From contig JACRET010000012.1 in the NCBI GenBank assembly GCA_016218105.1, positions 1-35,958 on the forward strand: DNA of 35,958 bases. The letters are read 5' to 3'. Both the position numbers and the translations under genes were made by a program. Positions within the stretch are counted from its first letter, which is position 1. Each line of letters begins with the position of its first letter. A model generated the notes under the pieces. It was not told the DNA's origin, ran no database searches, and saw only the letters and a program-made list of their open reading frames with translations. The stretch comes from Deltaproteobacteria bacterium (lineage in GTDB: Bacteria > Desulfobacterota > GWC2-55-46). Below, piece by piece: positions 1 through 8,449 of the stretch.

Positions 1-1
1 C

Positions 2-487
2 TTCATTCAAGAGAACGAAAAAAGAATCGAGGGCAGGGACCTTCTTACCGGGCTTTTCAATAGAGGCAGGTTCTATCAGGATATCAGGCATCTGACGGAC
101 GTGTCACGTCACACCGGACAGGCGCTGTATCTGTTCTTCATAGACCTCAATAATTTCAAGGCCGTCAACGACTCCCTCGGTCATGAGATGGGAGATAGGG
201 TTCTCAGAAGTCAGGCCTTTACCATCAACCGGACAATCGCCGATTACGGCATGACGTACAGGTACGGTGGGGACGAATTCTGCGTGGTTCTGCCGGGCAT
301 AGGCGAGCAGAAAATGCTTGAGCTGGCGAAGCGCATCGAAGTAAGCACCGAGCAGGCTCCCGGCGGCATACCGGTTTCGGCCAGCGTGGGGATAGCGATT
401 TACGAGCCAGGAGAGGTTATCGAGAACTTCATCGCTAGGGCGGATGAAAAGATGTATGAGAGAAAGGCATTCTTGAGGAAAAAGTAA
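2..487 (+). CDS. Diguanylate cyclase GGDEF domain (5'-truncated by window edge)
   Basis: The reading frame is open from base 2, so only the C-terminal catalytic domain of a longer protein is visible. It starts with the typical GGDEF-domain entry D-x-LTGLFNRGRF (bases about 38-84), followed by FIDLNNFKAVND (metal and substrate pocket) and the signature YRYGGDEF. Family knowledge: such domains make c-di-GMP from two GTP. The GGDEF motif is intact, so activity is plausible. I see no canonical RxxD inhibitory site just ahead of it. The sensory N-terminus is missing, so the input signal is unknown. The GTG at 101 lies inside the domain and is not a real start. The next gene begins 15 bases after the stop. 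Confidence 0.93.
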   Translation, partial: FIQENEKRIEGRDLLTGLFNRGRFYQDIRHLTDVSRHTGQALYLFFIDLNNFKAVNDSLGHEMGDRVLRSQAFTINRTIADYGMTYRYGGDEFCVVLPGIGEQKMLELAKRIEVSTEQAPGGIPVSASVGIAIYEPGEVIENFIARADEKMYERKAFLRKK

Positions 488-502
488 GGAGCTGAAAATT
501 CG

Positions 503-829
503 ATGAATTATTTTCTTGGGTTCGTCGCGGGAGGCGGCCTGGTGGCGCTTGTCATGTTCACTGCAAAAAAAGGGTTTCCCGAATACGCAGGAATCGTAAT
601 GACCTTTCCGGTGGTGGCTCTCCTGAGCATTCTCTTCTCAGAGCCTGCTTCCTTGATGAGGCTATCAGGATGGGGTATTTTGGGGGCCGTCGCCCTTCTT
701 TTCTTTCTCGGCACATTCACCCTTTTTATATCTTTTTTGGGGGTAGACCGAAAATACTTTTCACTGGCGGCGGGATCGATAGTCTGGCTTGTGGCCATTT
801 TAGTGGCCTCAATATTTTTAAAGTATTGA
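503..829 (+). CDS. Small four-helix membrane protein, GlpM/DUF3147-like
   Basis: This 108-residue protein is almost entirely hydrophobic, with about four membrane helices. It has a short charged turn (AKKGF near residue 22) followed by YAGIVMTFPVVALLS. That layout, and the total length near 109 residues, match the GlpM/DUF3147 type of inner-membrane protein, where an FP-x-x-AL segment sits at the same place. The function of that family is poorly defined. The gene lies 15 bases after the GGDEF gene and may be cotranscribed with it. The assignment is from pattern and length only. Confidence 0.7.
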   Translation: MNYFLGFVAGGGLVALVMFTAKKGFPEYAGIVMTFPVVALLSILFSEPASLMRLSGWGILGAVALLFFLGTFTLFISFLGVDRKYFSLAAGSIVWLVAILVASIFLKY

Positions 830-912
830 TTTTCAGTTATCTTCTCCTGTGAGTTAAACTCTCTTCATTGGGGGAGGGGGCCAGCAGATATCTCTTTATA
901 GTACTCAGGTTT

Positions 913-1308
913 TTAAGCAATCACGGTGACTGCTCTATTATGGTCCAATATCTCCTTTACCATGTTTTGAAGGTCTTGCGGTTCCGAAGGCTTTGCCAGA
1001 TATCTCAGGTTGTTTTCCCTGAAGAAAGAAAGGCAACGCTCCTCGCATGACCCGGTAAAGAAAATAATTCTCTCCTTGATGTCGGAAAAAGTCTTTACAG
1101 CCTCTTCATAAAAATCCATGCCGTTCATGACGGGCATATTCATATCGACTATAAATACGTCATAGGTTGCCATGGAGATCTTATCAAGAGCTTCCCTGCC
1201 ATTTGCGGCATATTCAATAGTGCCTTCAGTAGACAAGATTATCCTGAGTGTTATGCCAATTAGTTCCTCATCATCGACTACGAGAATTTTTCTATGCTCA
1301 TATCCCAT
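913..1308 (-). CDS. Stand-alone response regulator receiver domain
   Basis: This 131-residue CheY-like protein consists of a receiver domain only. All key residues are visible: acidic pair D12/D13 (VVDDEE), phospho-acceptor D55 (VDMNMPVMNG), T85 (FFTGS) and K106 (LAKPSEP). There is no output domain, so it probably acts through a partner protein or within a phosphorelay. It is read toward the upstream GGDEF/GlpM pair and away from the XRE regulator at 1482. An AGGGAG motif lies about 11 bases ahead of the ATG. No histidine kinase is in the window. Confidence 0.93.
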   Translation of the reverse strand: MGYEHRKILVVDDEELIGITLRIILSTEGTIEYAANGREALDKISMATYDVFIVDMNMPVMNGMDFYEEAVKTFSDIKERIIFFTGSCEERCLSFFRENNLRYLAKPSEPQDLQNMVKEILDHNRAVTVIA

Positions 1309-1365
1309 AAAACAACATACTCCCTATGAAGAGCTTAGTCGGGTGGCAGTAGTATTTAAGCTAAA

Positions 1366-1405
1366 TTTAACCTATAGGGCTTATATTTAACTTATTAGGC
1401 TAATA
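1366..1405. repeat. Two tandem 20-bp imperfect repeats
   Basis: Two adjacent 20-base units start with TTTAAC at 1366 and 1386 and agree at about 15 of 20 positions (TTTAAC-x-TAT-xx-GGCT-like core). They lie between the divergent response regulator and XRE genes, where an operator would be expected. Low sequence complexity means chance is possible. Confidence 0.35.
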
Positions 1406-1425
1406 AAAGTCAATATATTTATGTT

Positions 1426-1439
1426 GTTGGTATATCAAC
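1426..1439. promoter_or_regulatory. Near-palindrome, possible XRE operator
   Basis: GTTGGTATATCAAC is a 14-base near-perfect palindrome (GTTG/CAAC arms) placed 43 bases before the ATG of the XRE regulator. Self-regulation by such proteins through short palindromes is common. Assigning it to this protein is inference. Confidence 0.3.
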
Positions 1440-1481
1440 TTTCTCTTCAAAATGATGCATTATTTAAAAAGGAGGAAGTTG

Positions 1482-1805
1482 ATGAATATCACGAAAAAAC
1501 TCATTGGAGCGAGAATCAAAAGTTTAAGGGAAGCCAGAGAGTTGACGCAGGAAGCCCTTGCTGAACGGATGGATATAAATACTGTTTATCTGAGTAACAT
1601 TGAGCGAGGCATGGCCAATCCTACTCTTGACATGCTTATACGGATTTCGGAAGCCCTTGAGGTTGAGATGTGGGAGATTTTTGAATTCGGTCAGGAAGTA
1701 AGCCCAAAAGAACTTAGAGATTCGCTTAGAAAACTGGCAAACGAAATGAGCGATGAGGGCAAACTTAAGACAGCGGTTAGAATTTTGAAAACTATAGCTC
1801 GGTAG
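1482..1805 (+). CDS. XRE-family HTH transcriptional regulator
   Basis: This 107-residue protein has a Cro/CI-type helix-turn-helix in its first two thirds (IGARIKSLREARELTQEAL, then MDINTVYLSNIERG, then PTLDMLIRISEALEV). A short helical tail follows that could mediate dimerisation. I chose the ATG at 1482 because GGAGG at 1471-1475 sits 6 bases ahead of it; an in-frame ATG at 1452 has no such site. It is probably the regulator of the mobile element or of nearby modules. The 14-base palindrome at 1426-1439 is a candidate binding site. It has no partner protease next to it, unlike the HTH gene at 17305. Confidence 0.88.
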   Translation: MNITKKLIGARIKSLREARELTQEALAERMDINTVYLSNIERGMANPTLDMLIRISEALEVEMWEIFEFGQEVSPKELRDSLRKLANEMSDEGKLKTAVRILKTIAR

Positions 1806-1867
1806 TGATACCTATGTGTCCGCAATTTATAGAAAGGGTTAAGGTAAAGTTCGATTCAAAAAAATGG

Positions 1868-1888
1868 ATGCGCTATTTCGTAGCGTAT
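1868..1888. other. Small hairpin after XRE gene
   Basis: ATGCGCTA and TAGCGTAT can pair over 8 bases with one G-T wobble around a 5-base loop (TTTCG). No T-tract follows, so it is not a convincing terminator. Confidence 0.3.
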
Positions 1889-1903
1889 TAAGGAATGACC
1901 GAT

Positions 1904-1966
1904 ATGTCGATCCCCAAAGAATGTAAATGTCTTGCAGAAGTTGTTTTTCGATTTCTGCCTTCGTAG
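1904..1966 (+). pseudogene. 5' gene remnant, copy 1 (KECK-LAEV start)
   Basis: This is a 20-codon reading frame starting MSIPKECKCLAEV and then stopping at TAG. Its codons 5-13 match the start of the frame at 2388 (KECK-x-LAEV) at both protein and DNA level. The pattern resembles the N-terminus of DUF1156-type DNA methylases (KECKRLAEVDFPI). I recall that family start from memory and could not check it. It is read in the same frame as the helical gene that follows, separated by this TAG. Confidence 0.35.
1915..1941 (+). repeat. 27-bp direct repeat, copy 1
   Basis: This is identical at 25 of 27 positions to 2399-2425. The two copies bracket the decayed helical gene at 1976-2386. They correspond to the start of the same coding sequence, so they look like remnants of a duplicated or replaced gene and not like target-site duplications. 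Confidence 0.7.
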
Positions 1967-1975
1967 AATTCGATA

Positions 1976-2386
1976 GTGGATATCGCATACTGTATTGATG
2001 CTTCAAAAAGAAACCTCGCAGATGCCCGGCGCTATCTGGATACCGGCAAGGCGGTTAACTGGGTGCCGCAGGAGATATCCGCCGCAATGTACTGGGCCAT
2101 GGATGCGTGGTTGAGGAAATGTGGTTACGGCGCACAATATGGCGGCTATTCTGTTATACGGTCCAGGTTTATGGAAGTCGCACCGGACCATTTACGCTCA
2201 AAGGTCATGAATTGCCTGGCGAAAGCAACCTTTCTCGAACACGAGCTTGAGGGAGGATCCGAGCACATGGAGCCTATGCCTCCGATCTCCGAATGAAAAC
2301 GAAGGGCGTATGCCTGTCTGGATGAATGCGAAAAGACCGTGCGCCTGATGGAATACGATATGAACAAGCCCGAAGAAAGGGGTTAG
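1976..2386 (+). pseudogene. Helical (HEPN-like?) protein gene with an in-frame TGA
   Basis: The frame from GTG 1976 reads 106 codons to a TGA at 2294-2296. It then continues, still open and protein-like (AYACLDECEKTVRLMEYDM), to TAG at 2386. Changing the single TGA would give a 136-residue helical protein. The pattern of an N-terminal helix with many Asp/Ala/Arg, then SAAMYWAMDAWL and ATFLEHELEGG, recalls HEPN-type folds. I cannot find the RNase motif R-x4-6-H, so this is only a resemblance. The GTG start has no clear ribosome site. The gene may have lost its original start as well, and is best read as decaying. Confidence 0.5.
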
Positions 2387-2387
2387 G

Positions 2388-2489
2388 ATGTCTGCTACCA
2401 AGGAATGTAAACGTCTTGCAGAAGTCTCGGTGAGCTGTGCGCAGCCATTGCTATCAGAAATCTTAAGTCTCAAAATTTTCAAGAGATAA
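2388..2489 (+). pseudogene. 5' gene remnant, copy 2 (KECK-LAEV start)
   Basis: This 33-codon frame starts MSATKECKRLAEVSVSC and has an AAAGGGG ribosome site 5-10 bases ahead. It matches the remnant at 1904 over its first codons and then loses similarity to any protein I recognise before TAA. It may be the start of a DUF1156-like methylase gene whose body was deleted. It could also be an expressed short peptide. Confidence 0.35.
2399..2425 (+). repeat. 27-bp direct repeat, copy 2
   Basis: Second copy of the repeat at 1915-1941, with 2 mismatches. See that entry. Confidence 0.7.
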
Positions 2490-2526
2490 AGACTCTTAGG
2501 TGTATTAAAGAGGATTACCGTCATCG

Positions 2527-2560
2527 AAGGCCAAGCATATTTGTTTGGCCTTTTCCTTTT
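2527..2560 (+). terminator. Rho-independent terminator
   Basis: AAGGCCAA (2527-2534) pairs perfectly with TTGGCCTT (2545-2552) around a 10-base loop and is followed by TTCCTTTTTT. It would end transcription from the 1482-2489 region before the conjugation genes start. Confidence 0.75.
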
Positions 2561-2578
2561 TTATTTGGCCGCATAAAA

Positions 2579-2671
2579 ACCAGACTCCTGTCTGGTGATG
2601 AAGCGGCTGTACGAAGGACTCAAGCCGGAGGCTTGCAGTCAAAGAAACCGCCGGACCTGCCGGCGGAGTTT
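2579..2671 (+). other. Three successive hairpins in the leader of the tra block
   Basis: This otherwise empty stretch between 2490 and 2800 holds three strong stems. ACCAGAC/GTCTGGT (2579-2596) has a 4-base loop. CAAGCC/GGCTTG (2621-2635) has a 3-base loop and outer GACT/AGTC pairing (2617-2640). CCGCCGG/CCGGCGG (2648-2666) has a 5-base loop and flanking A/T pairs. None has a T-tract. The region ends about 130 bases before the first tra gene. It could be a structured 5' leader, a small RNA or repetitive extragenic DNA. I matched it to no riboswitch class. Confidence 0.4.
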
Positions 2672-2800
2672 CACCAAATAACCCATACCACCAGTAAACC
2701 CTTTTCCCCCGCTTTTTCTAATTCAAGTCCTCTAAAATCAGTCACTCCGCGGTAATAGATAAAAGAGACGCTTCAATATACGGCGTTGTGGAGGGGTTTT

Positions 2801-4738
2801 ATGAAGATTGTAAGATTTTTGGCCTTCTTAATAGTATGTGCCTCCGCGGAGAGCCTTTTGTCCGCCCCTGTTCTGTGGGGAGTAACGCCCGAAGAGGCCG
2901 CATCCGACATATACGGCTCATATGGGGAGAGCTACGGATCTATAGAAGACTTTAAGGAGAGGGTGTCGGAGCCCATGACCTCCGGCGATACGCTTATGTA
3001 TACGCTCGACGGCAGTAAATCTTTTAATGCACAGATCTCATGCCCTTCTACATCCAAGTTTCTAGAGGTGTCAATATCGGTCCTTTCCTCGGGGGACCTG
3101 AAGGCGACGATAAAGCAGGATACGGACTTTGACGAAAATCCGGATTATACCTACGTGCCGCCCACTGATATATCCGGCGTCTGTTCAAACGGGGTCGTTT
3201 CCTGCGATGAGGGAACATGGAAGAACTGCAAATATTATTTGTGGACTGCGGACATCGATAATTTTCAGGTGGCTCTTCTAACGGCTCCCATGACCGAACT
3301 CGGTGGCTGCTATTGTATCAACCAAAGTTGCGGAGCGAGCTATAGCGATTATTCATCGGTTTTAGAGGATATAGGGGGCGGCGCGGCCGGGGCGATACAG
3401 AATGCGGACGCCAGGTTTTCGATAACGGATGCGGATGTAGCTGATGACTCAATTTCCTATTACGGACAGGACACGGCCGATTGCACCGGGGAGGCCTCAA
3501 CCGGCACAAGCAGCTTGCAGGAGTATTACACAGATCAGAATGACGGCAGTCTTGTGGATGCATCTGATGCCGAGATCCTTGATCTCCTGGAGGACACATC
3601 CAGCGCGTACTATAACGTCATGGAAAGCTTCGATAACTCATCCACCGGCATATATGTGACGAGCTGTGACGTCAAGAGATCTGCAACGATCGATACTGAG
3701 ACGTATACAGCGACGGGGTCTTCCGCCGGTTCAAGCTCAATATGCGTCGACTATTACCTTTATGCGAGGATTTACGAAAACGGGGACGATTATTACCTCC
3801 AGATATACGATACAGGGCCTGGCGATGAACCGCATAATAACTGTGACAGCGAGGGAGCAGGCGATATGGACGGCTGGCATACACTTGAGGTGGTTACGCT
3901 TCCCCAAAAGGCAACCTCGCTCTATTTTTGCGTTACGGCTTCAGGGACGGGCTGCAGTTCGGGTACTTCAAACTGTGTTTCCGTCGCAGGCTCCAAGACA
4001 CTTCTTCTTACGTGTACAGGCAATGGTGCGCAAAACCCGTCATATGACTATAGCTACGACCTGAAGTACAAAGAGGACACCCTTGTCGAGTCAACCGACG
4101 ATAAATGCAAAACCCTTGCCGCCGACACGGACTGCAAGCTCAGAAAGGAGACCGTTGACGGGGTCACCACATATTCAAACTTCAATCCCACGAACTATAC
4201 GGTCCCCAATACCTGCCAGACCTTTACCGGGGTGGAATCCCACGAGGTCTGCCGTGATTGGTGGTCTAAATCCAGGGAGTATTACTGCTACGGGGAGGAA
4301 TCCGATTTTGATTTTTCCGAGGTGGAGGAAAGAACGGATACCGTGCTCTCTACCTCGTTGCTATCCGGCTCAACGCTTTATTATGACGACTACAGGAAAA
4401 GCGGATCCGGCGGCTTTTCAACGTTCAACGAGGCTGTAAAACTGTATGATTCCGGAGACCACGGCGATTGCATAAAGGTTTGCAAGGTCAGAGTTCCGGA
4501 GACCGATACCCAGGCCGGCATGAGCGGCACTACCGCGGACTACAGGACCGACACCGGCAGTGATAATACTTATTACAAGAAATGCGCCGATGGACAGTGC
4601 GAGCTTGATACCGAAGAAGGCGAAGAGCTTATGGAGGATTGCGCCTGTCCGGATGATTTCGCCGAGGCCGCCTCCATCATGAGCGCGCTTGAGGAGGCAT
4701 CCGATGACATTATATGCAGCAACTCCGGAGGATGGTGA
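2801..4738 (+). CDS. Cys-rich secreted conjugation protein, TraN-associated
   Basis: The ATG at 2801 follows GGAGGGG (2790-2796) and begins a signal peptide of about 22 residues. The TTG at 2786 lacks this arrangement. The mature part, about 620 residues, is rich in Cys, Ser, Thr, Asp and Tyr. It holds a segment around residues 140-235 (KYYLWTADI, GGCYCINQSCG, IGGGAAGAIQNADARFSI, SYYGQD) that I associate, without proof, with the N-terminal half of TraN-type proteins. It ends 3 bases before TraN, with which it is surely cotranscribed. The likely location is periplasm or cell surface, disulfide-bonded, in mating-pair stabilisation. It may represent a split-off N-terminal part of TraN. Confidence 0.65.
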   Translation: MKIVRFLAFLIVCASAESLLSAPVLWGVTPEEAASDIYGSYGESYGSIEDFKERVSEPMTSGDTLMYTLDGSKSFNAQISCPSTSKFLEVSISVLSSGDLKATIKQDTDFDENPDYTYVPPTDISGVCSNGVVSCDEGTWKNCKYYLWTADIDNFQVALLTAPMTELGGCYCINQSCGASYSDYSSVLEDIGGGAAGAIQNADARFSITDADVADDSISYYGQDTADCTGEASTGTSSLQEYYTDQNDGSLVDASDAEILDLLEDTSSAYYNVMESFDNSSTGIYVTSCDVKRSATIDTETYTATGSSAGSSSICVDYYLYARIYENGDDYYLQIYDTGPGDEPHNNCDSEGAGDMDGWHTLEVVTLPQKATSLYFCVTASGTGCSSGTSNCVSVAGSKTLLLTCTGNGAQNPSYDYSYDLKYKEDTLVESTDDKCKTLAADTDCKLRKETVDGVTTYSNFNPTNYTVPNTCQTFTGVESHEVCRDWWSKSREYYCYGEESDFDFSEVEERTDTVLSTSLLSGSTLYYDDYRKSGSGGFSTFNEAVKLYDSGDHGDCIKVCKVRVPETDTQAGMSGTTADYRTDTGSDNTYYKKCADGQCELDTEEGEELMEDCACPDDFAEAASIMSALEEASDDIICSNSGGW

Positions 4739-4741
4739 CCC

Positions 4742-7700
4742 ATGTATAGTCCTCTCAGAGTTTGGTGCGCCTTGCTTATTGCGATGGCGGCTTTTTTTGC
4801 CATGCCAGGACACTCGGGTGCCGGTTACATATGCGGAGCGGACATTAACGGCGACGGCGATACCGACGACAAGGGAGAGCTTCTGGGGTGCTGGGATACG
4901 GACGAGGGATACGCCCTCTGCCCCATAGAGACCGGAGGGTGCACGGCGACATATACCACTGTCGAATGCCCGGACGGCGGGACGCTCAATACCTCGACCG
5001 ACAGGTGCGAACTCGCCGGCGGGGTCAGTTGTTCTTCGGGTTATACCTATGACGATACGAACGCGGTCTGCACCCAGTCCTCTACCTGCCAAGGAAGCGG
5101 CACGCTCGACAAGAGCAATGACGTCTGCTACCGAAAGATACAGTGCCCCTCGGGCTACTGGTACTACAGTGCCTACAACGCCTGCGTCAAAACTCCCACC
5201 TGCCCTTCGGGCGGATCGTATAACGCTACCTACGACAGGTGCGTGGGCAATCTCAAATATACATGCCCATATGGATACGCTTACTGGTCCAATACCGGAA
5301 GGTGCATGGGGGGAGATCCGTGCCCGTATACTACCAGTGCGGGAACCCCCTCGGGAACCAGCTTCACTTACGGTCTTGTGGATTCCACCGATCAGGGGAG
5401 TATCTGCGTCAATTACGCGACCATGTCCTGTCCGAGCGGCTATAGCCTTGTAAATTACTGGTGCGGAGGGGAATGCGACGGCGACTTCCGGTGTACTAGG
5501 AACCAGAAGGACGACTGCCAGGCCGACGGAGTCTACAACTCGACTACCGGCAAATGCGAAAAGACCATCACAATCACTATCCCCGAAGGCTACGTGATAG
5601 ACCCGGCTACCGGGGCGTATCTCGGCGACCCGGCATGTCCGGACGGCACCTCTTACGACAAGGCCACGAACATGTGCGAGGGGACGCTTTCCTATTACGA
5701 ATGCCCGTCAGGCTATACGGCCAAAGACGACCTTATGGGCTGCGAGTCCTTTAAATGCGATGAGTCCTCTACCTTCGTATACATCAAAAGCGGCTCGTAC
5801 TGCAAGTCCACGGCCACGGTGAACTGCCTTTCCGGCGATACGTTCGCCAGCGGCTATTGCACCGAGGATCCTTCGTGCGACGAAGAGGCGGCCTTCGACT
5901 CCGGCTCGGACAAATGCGTCTACGACGCCCTATACGGCTGCCCGACTGACTACACCTACAACGTCACTACCGGAAGGTGCGAGCGCGACCCGGTATGCCC
6001 GGACGGCTCGGCCTACGACAAGACCATAGACCGCTGCCTTTCTCTTACCCAGGCTTCAGCCTCCTGCCCCCTCGGGAGCTATTCATGCACCATGGAAGGC
6101 ACGTGTACGAAAACCTATCCCTGCGATACCGGGTTCCAGACCATGGAGATCTGCACCCAATACTGCGACGGTGACTGCGCGAGCTACTGCAATTCCGACG
6201 CAATAAGCGCCTTCGGGGACATTTTCTGGTCGGGGACCGCCGAACAATGGTTCGGGATAACAGGGGTTGAAGGAAGCGGCGACAACCTCATATTCTACGG
6301 CAAAGACTCGAGTTATAACAGCATGGAAGTCGGAAGGATCGTCATGAACGGGTGCACATTTACTGGCACGGCTGAGTATTTCACCGAGACGGCGGACAAC
6401 TGCTCTTCCACGAGTTGGGGGCTATCGGGGATACAGGCGAGCGGAAACACCTTCACATTCTACGGCGGAGAGTGCGGAATAGAGGCGGGCGAGATCGCCA
6501 TTGAAGGCTGCTACATAAACGCCGACCAGAGTATCGGCGATTTCGACCTTACCCGCATAATCGGCTCCGGGTCAAGTCTAGCTCTTTATGGCGGAAGCTC
6601 CGGAAATCAGCTCATAACCACCATAGGGCTCTGCCAATACAGCTGGAAGTGCTCCACCTGCTCAAAGACCTCCTCCTGCGCATACACATGTCCTGATGAA
6701 GACTACCTCCTTACAGACGACTACCGCTGCGCCAAGTTCGCCGAATGTCCGGAAAACGGAGCGCTCTCGACCCAGCTCGACAAATGCGAGGCCGTAGCGC
6801 TTGTCGAGTGCCCCACCGGATATACAGCGGTAGGCTCGGAATGCAGGAAAGACCCGGCCTGTCCGGATGAGGATTCAAACTTCAACGGCACCATAAACAA
6901 GTGCGTGACCCTTACGGGTATAACCTGTCCGAGTGAAGACCAGACCTACGACCCGAAGTCCGGTCACTGCACGGCTTCGCCCATCTGCCCGACGGGAGGG
7001 ACCAGCGATGGCGATAACGTGGATACGTGCAGTGCTGATTTTCTCACTGTCGCATGCCCGGCAGGCTCCACTTACGACAATATCACCGGGAAGTGCAAGG
7101 CAGCGCCCTCGGGCTACGGCGTGCTGGACGGGACCCTTGACAAATACGTCTTCTATGCCACGGAATCGACCTCTTGCGAGTCCGGATGGACCTATACTGA
7201 CGGTAAATGCGTAAAAGACCCTGTGTGCATGGGAGACGGTGTCTGGATCCAGCTCAGGACCGGAAGATATACTTCTGCGTACCGGTGCGAGGCCCCTGCC
7301 AGTTACAGCTGCAGCCAGCCCGGGTATACGTACTCCTCCTTTACCTATGGGTCCACGACATATTGGGACTGCACGAAGCCGATATCATGTACATCGGACG
7401 AGGAGGTGGTAAGCTCCTATTGCGCCTCAAAGACGTCTGTCGAGGTCACATGCCCGAACAATTACGCCTATGACCAGACCTCGATGATATGTGCAACAGC
7501 GGCCGAATGCGAAACGGGGACGCTCGATGAGAGTATAAACTACTGCAAACTCGATGGCTCGGACATATGCCCGTCCGGTTATACCATAAATTCCACGACA
7601 TCGAGGTGCGAGGCCCCGCCTTCGTGTACCGCGCCGGGGACGTACTCCTCGACAATGGACCTATGCACGGACCAGGCAAGCTACGACTGCCCTACAGGTT

Positions 7701-8449
7701 ATACGTACGTTTCCGGGGTCTGCTACAGGCTTCCGGACTGCCCGAACGGTACCTACAATGAATCCGCAAAATCCTGCTATGAAGGGCTGAATACCTGCAC
7801 CCTTGGCGACTACTCCTGTTATACCTACGAGGGAGAGCGGCTCTGTTCCCCTTATACCTGCGTGGACCAGAACAACCCAACAGTAACCGATACTGCGCAA
7901 TCCGACCTGACCAGCCCCGAGGACGATGGTGAGATCGACGAGGAAGGCGATTGTGAGGGGCAATTCTATATCCTAAGCGGTATGGCAAGCGAATGCAGGA
8001 CCTCGGGGACGCAGACGCTCTTCAAAAACTGCTGTAACTCGGCTACTGCCATGAACCCTCTCTACTGCGACGCTGAAACGGATGGCGCGACTGCCCAGAT
8101 GGTAGCCGAGGAGATGTGCCATTACGTGGGCTCTTACTGCACGGAAAAATGGCTCGGCATAAGCTGCGTCCAGAGCAAGAAGGTCTACTGCTGCTTCAAT
8201 TCCAAACTCGCCCGCATCATAAACGAGCAGGCAAGGAGCCAGTTGCAGAACTTCCAGCCGGACGAGTGGGGCACCCCGGAGGATCCGGACTGCCGCGGCT
8301 TTACGCCCGAAGAGTTTCAGATGCTGGATTTTTCGAAGATAGATCTTACGGAGTTCTTCGACGACATAAAATCCAATCTCACTCTTTCCGAGGATGTGGA
8401 GAAAGAGGCAGAGGACAAGATATATGACTACTATCAGAACCTTCAGTAG
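4742..8449 (+). CDS. traN: TraN, mating-pair stabilisation protein (greatly expanded)
   Basis: This 1235-residue secreted protein has a signal peptide at residues 1-28. The body holds roughly thirty Cys modules of about 25-35 residues, of the form CP-x-G-(Y/T)-x-Y-x6-9-C. In the middle (about residues 500-635) there are three copies of a different unit ending GxIxxxGC with an FYGG-like centre. The C-terminal block (about 1070-1220) carries the hallmark TraN region: FKNCCN, CHYVGSYC, YCCFNSKLARII, WGTPEDPDCRGFTPEEFQ and LDFSKIDLTEFF. F-plasmid TraN is near 600 residues, so this one is about twice that. TraN sits in the outer membrane and contacts the recipient. GGAGG at 4727-4731 precedes the ATG. 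Its 3' end overlaps traW. Confidence 0.9.
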   Translation: MYSPLRVWCALLIAMAAFFAMPGHSGAGYICGADINGDGDTDDKGELLGCWDTDEGYALCPIETGGCTATYTTVECPDGGTLNTSTDRCELAGGVSCSSGYTYDDTNAVCTQSSTCQGSGTLDKSNDVCYRKIQCPSGYWYYSAYNACVKTPTCPSGGSYNATYDRCVGNLKYTCPYGYAYWSNTGRCMGGDPCPYTTSAGTPSGTSFTYGLVDSTDQGSICVNYATMSCPSGYSLVNYWCGGECDGDFRCTRNQKDDCQADGVYNSTTGKCEKTITITIPEGYVIDPATGAYLGDPACPDGTSYDKATNMCEGTLSYYECPSGYTAKDDLMGCESFKCDESSTFVYIKSGSYCKSTATVNCLSGDTFASGYCTEDPSCDEEAAFDSGSDKCVYDALYGCPTDYTYNVTTGRCERDPVCPDGSAYDKTIDRCLSLTQASASCPLGSYSCTMEGTCTKTYPCDTGFQTMEICTQYCDGDCASYCNSDAISAFGDIFWSGTAEQWFGITGVEGSGDNLIFYGKDSSYNSMEVGRIVMNGCTFTGTAEYFTETADNCSSTSWGLSGIQASGNTFTFYGGECGIEAGEIAIEGCYINADQSIGDFDLTRIIGSGSSLALYGGSSGNQLITTIGLCQYSWKCSTCSKTSSCAYTCPDEDYLLTDDYRCAKFAECPENGALSTQLDKCEAVALVECPTGYTAVGSECRKDPACPDEDSNFNGTINKCVTLTGITCPSEDQTYDPKSGHCTASPICPTGGTSDGDNVDTCSADFLTVACPAGSTYDNITGKCKAAPSGYGVLDGTLDKYVFYATESTSCESGWTYTDGKCVKDPVCMGDGVWIQLRTGRYTSAYRCEAPASYSCSQPGYTYSSFTYGSTTYWDCTKPISCTSDEEVVSSYCASKTSVEVTCPNNYAYDQTSMICATAAECETGTLDESINYCKLDGSDICPSGYTINSTTSRCEAPPSCTAPGTYSSTMDLCTDQASYDCPTGYTYVSGVCYRLPDCPNGTYNESAKSCYEGLNTCTLGDYSCYTYEGERLCSPYTCVDQNNPTVTDTAQSDLTSPEDDGEIDEEGDCEGQFYILSGMASECRTSGTQTLFKNCCNSATAMNPLYCDAETDGATAQMVAEEMCHYVGSYCTEKWLGISCVQSKKVYCCFNSKLARIINEQARSQLQNFQPDEWGTPEDPDCRGFTPEEFQMLDFSKIDLTEFFDDIKSNLTLSEDVEKEAEDKIYDYYQNLQ

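Noticed and set aside
2579-2671. Known riboswitch (for example c-di-GMP type) in the tra leader
   Set aside because: The hairpins do not match the conserved core of any class I know. Only the GGDEF gene nearby suggested it.
4418-5092. Minus-strand frame across the traN gene boundary
   Set aside because: It is antisense to two well-supported secreted proteins and has no ribosome site or recognisable domain.
4900-7800. Repetitive DNA that might be read as a CRISPR or tandem-repeat array
   Set aside because: The repetition is at protein level (Cys modules in TraN) with diverged DNA. There are no identical repeats with spacers, and no CRISPR array is seen anywhere despite the Cas4-like genes.
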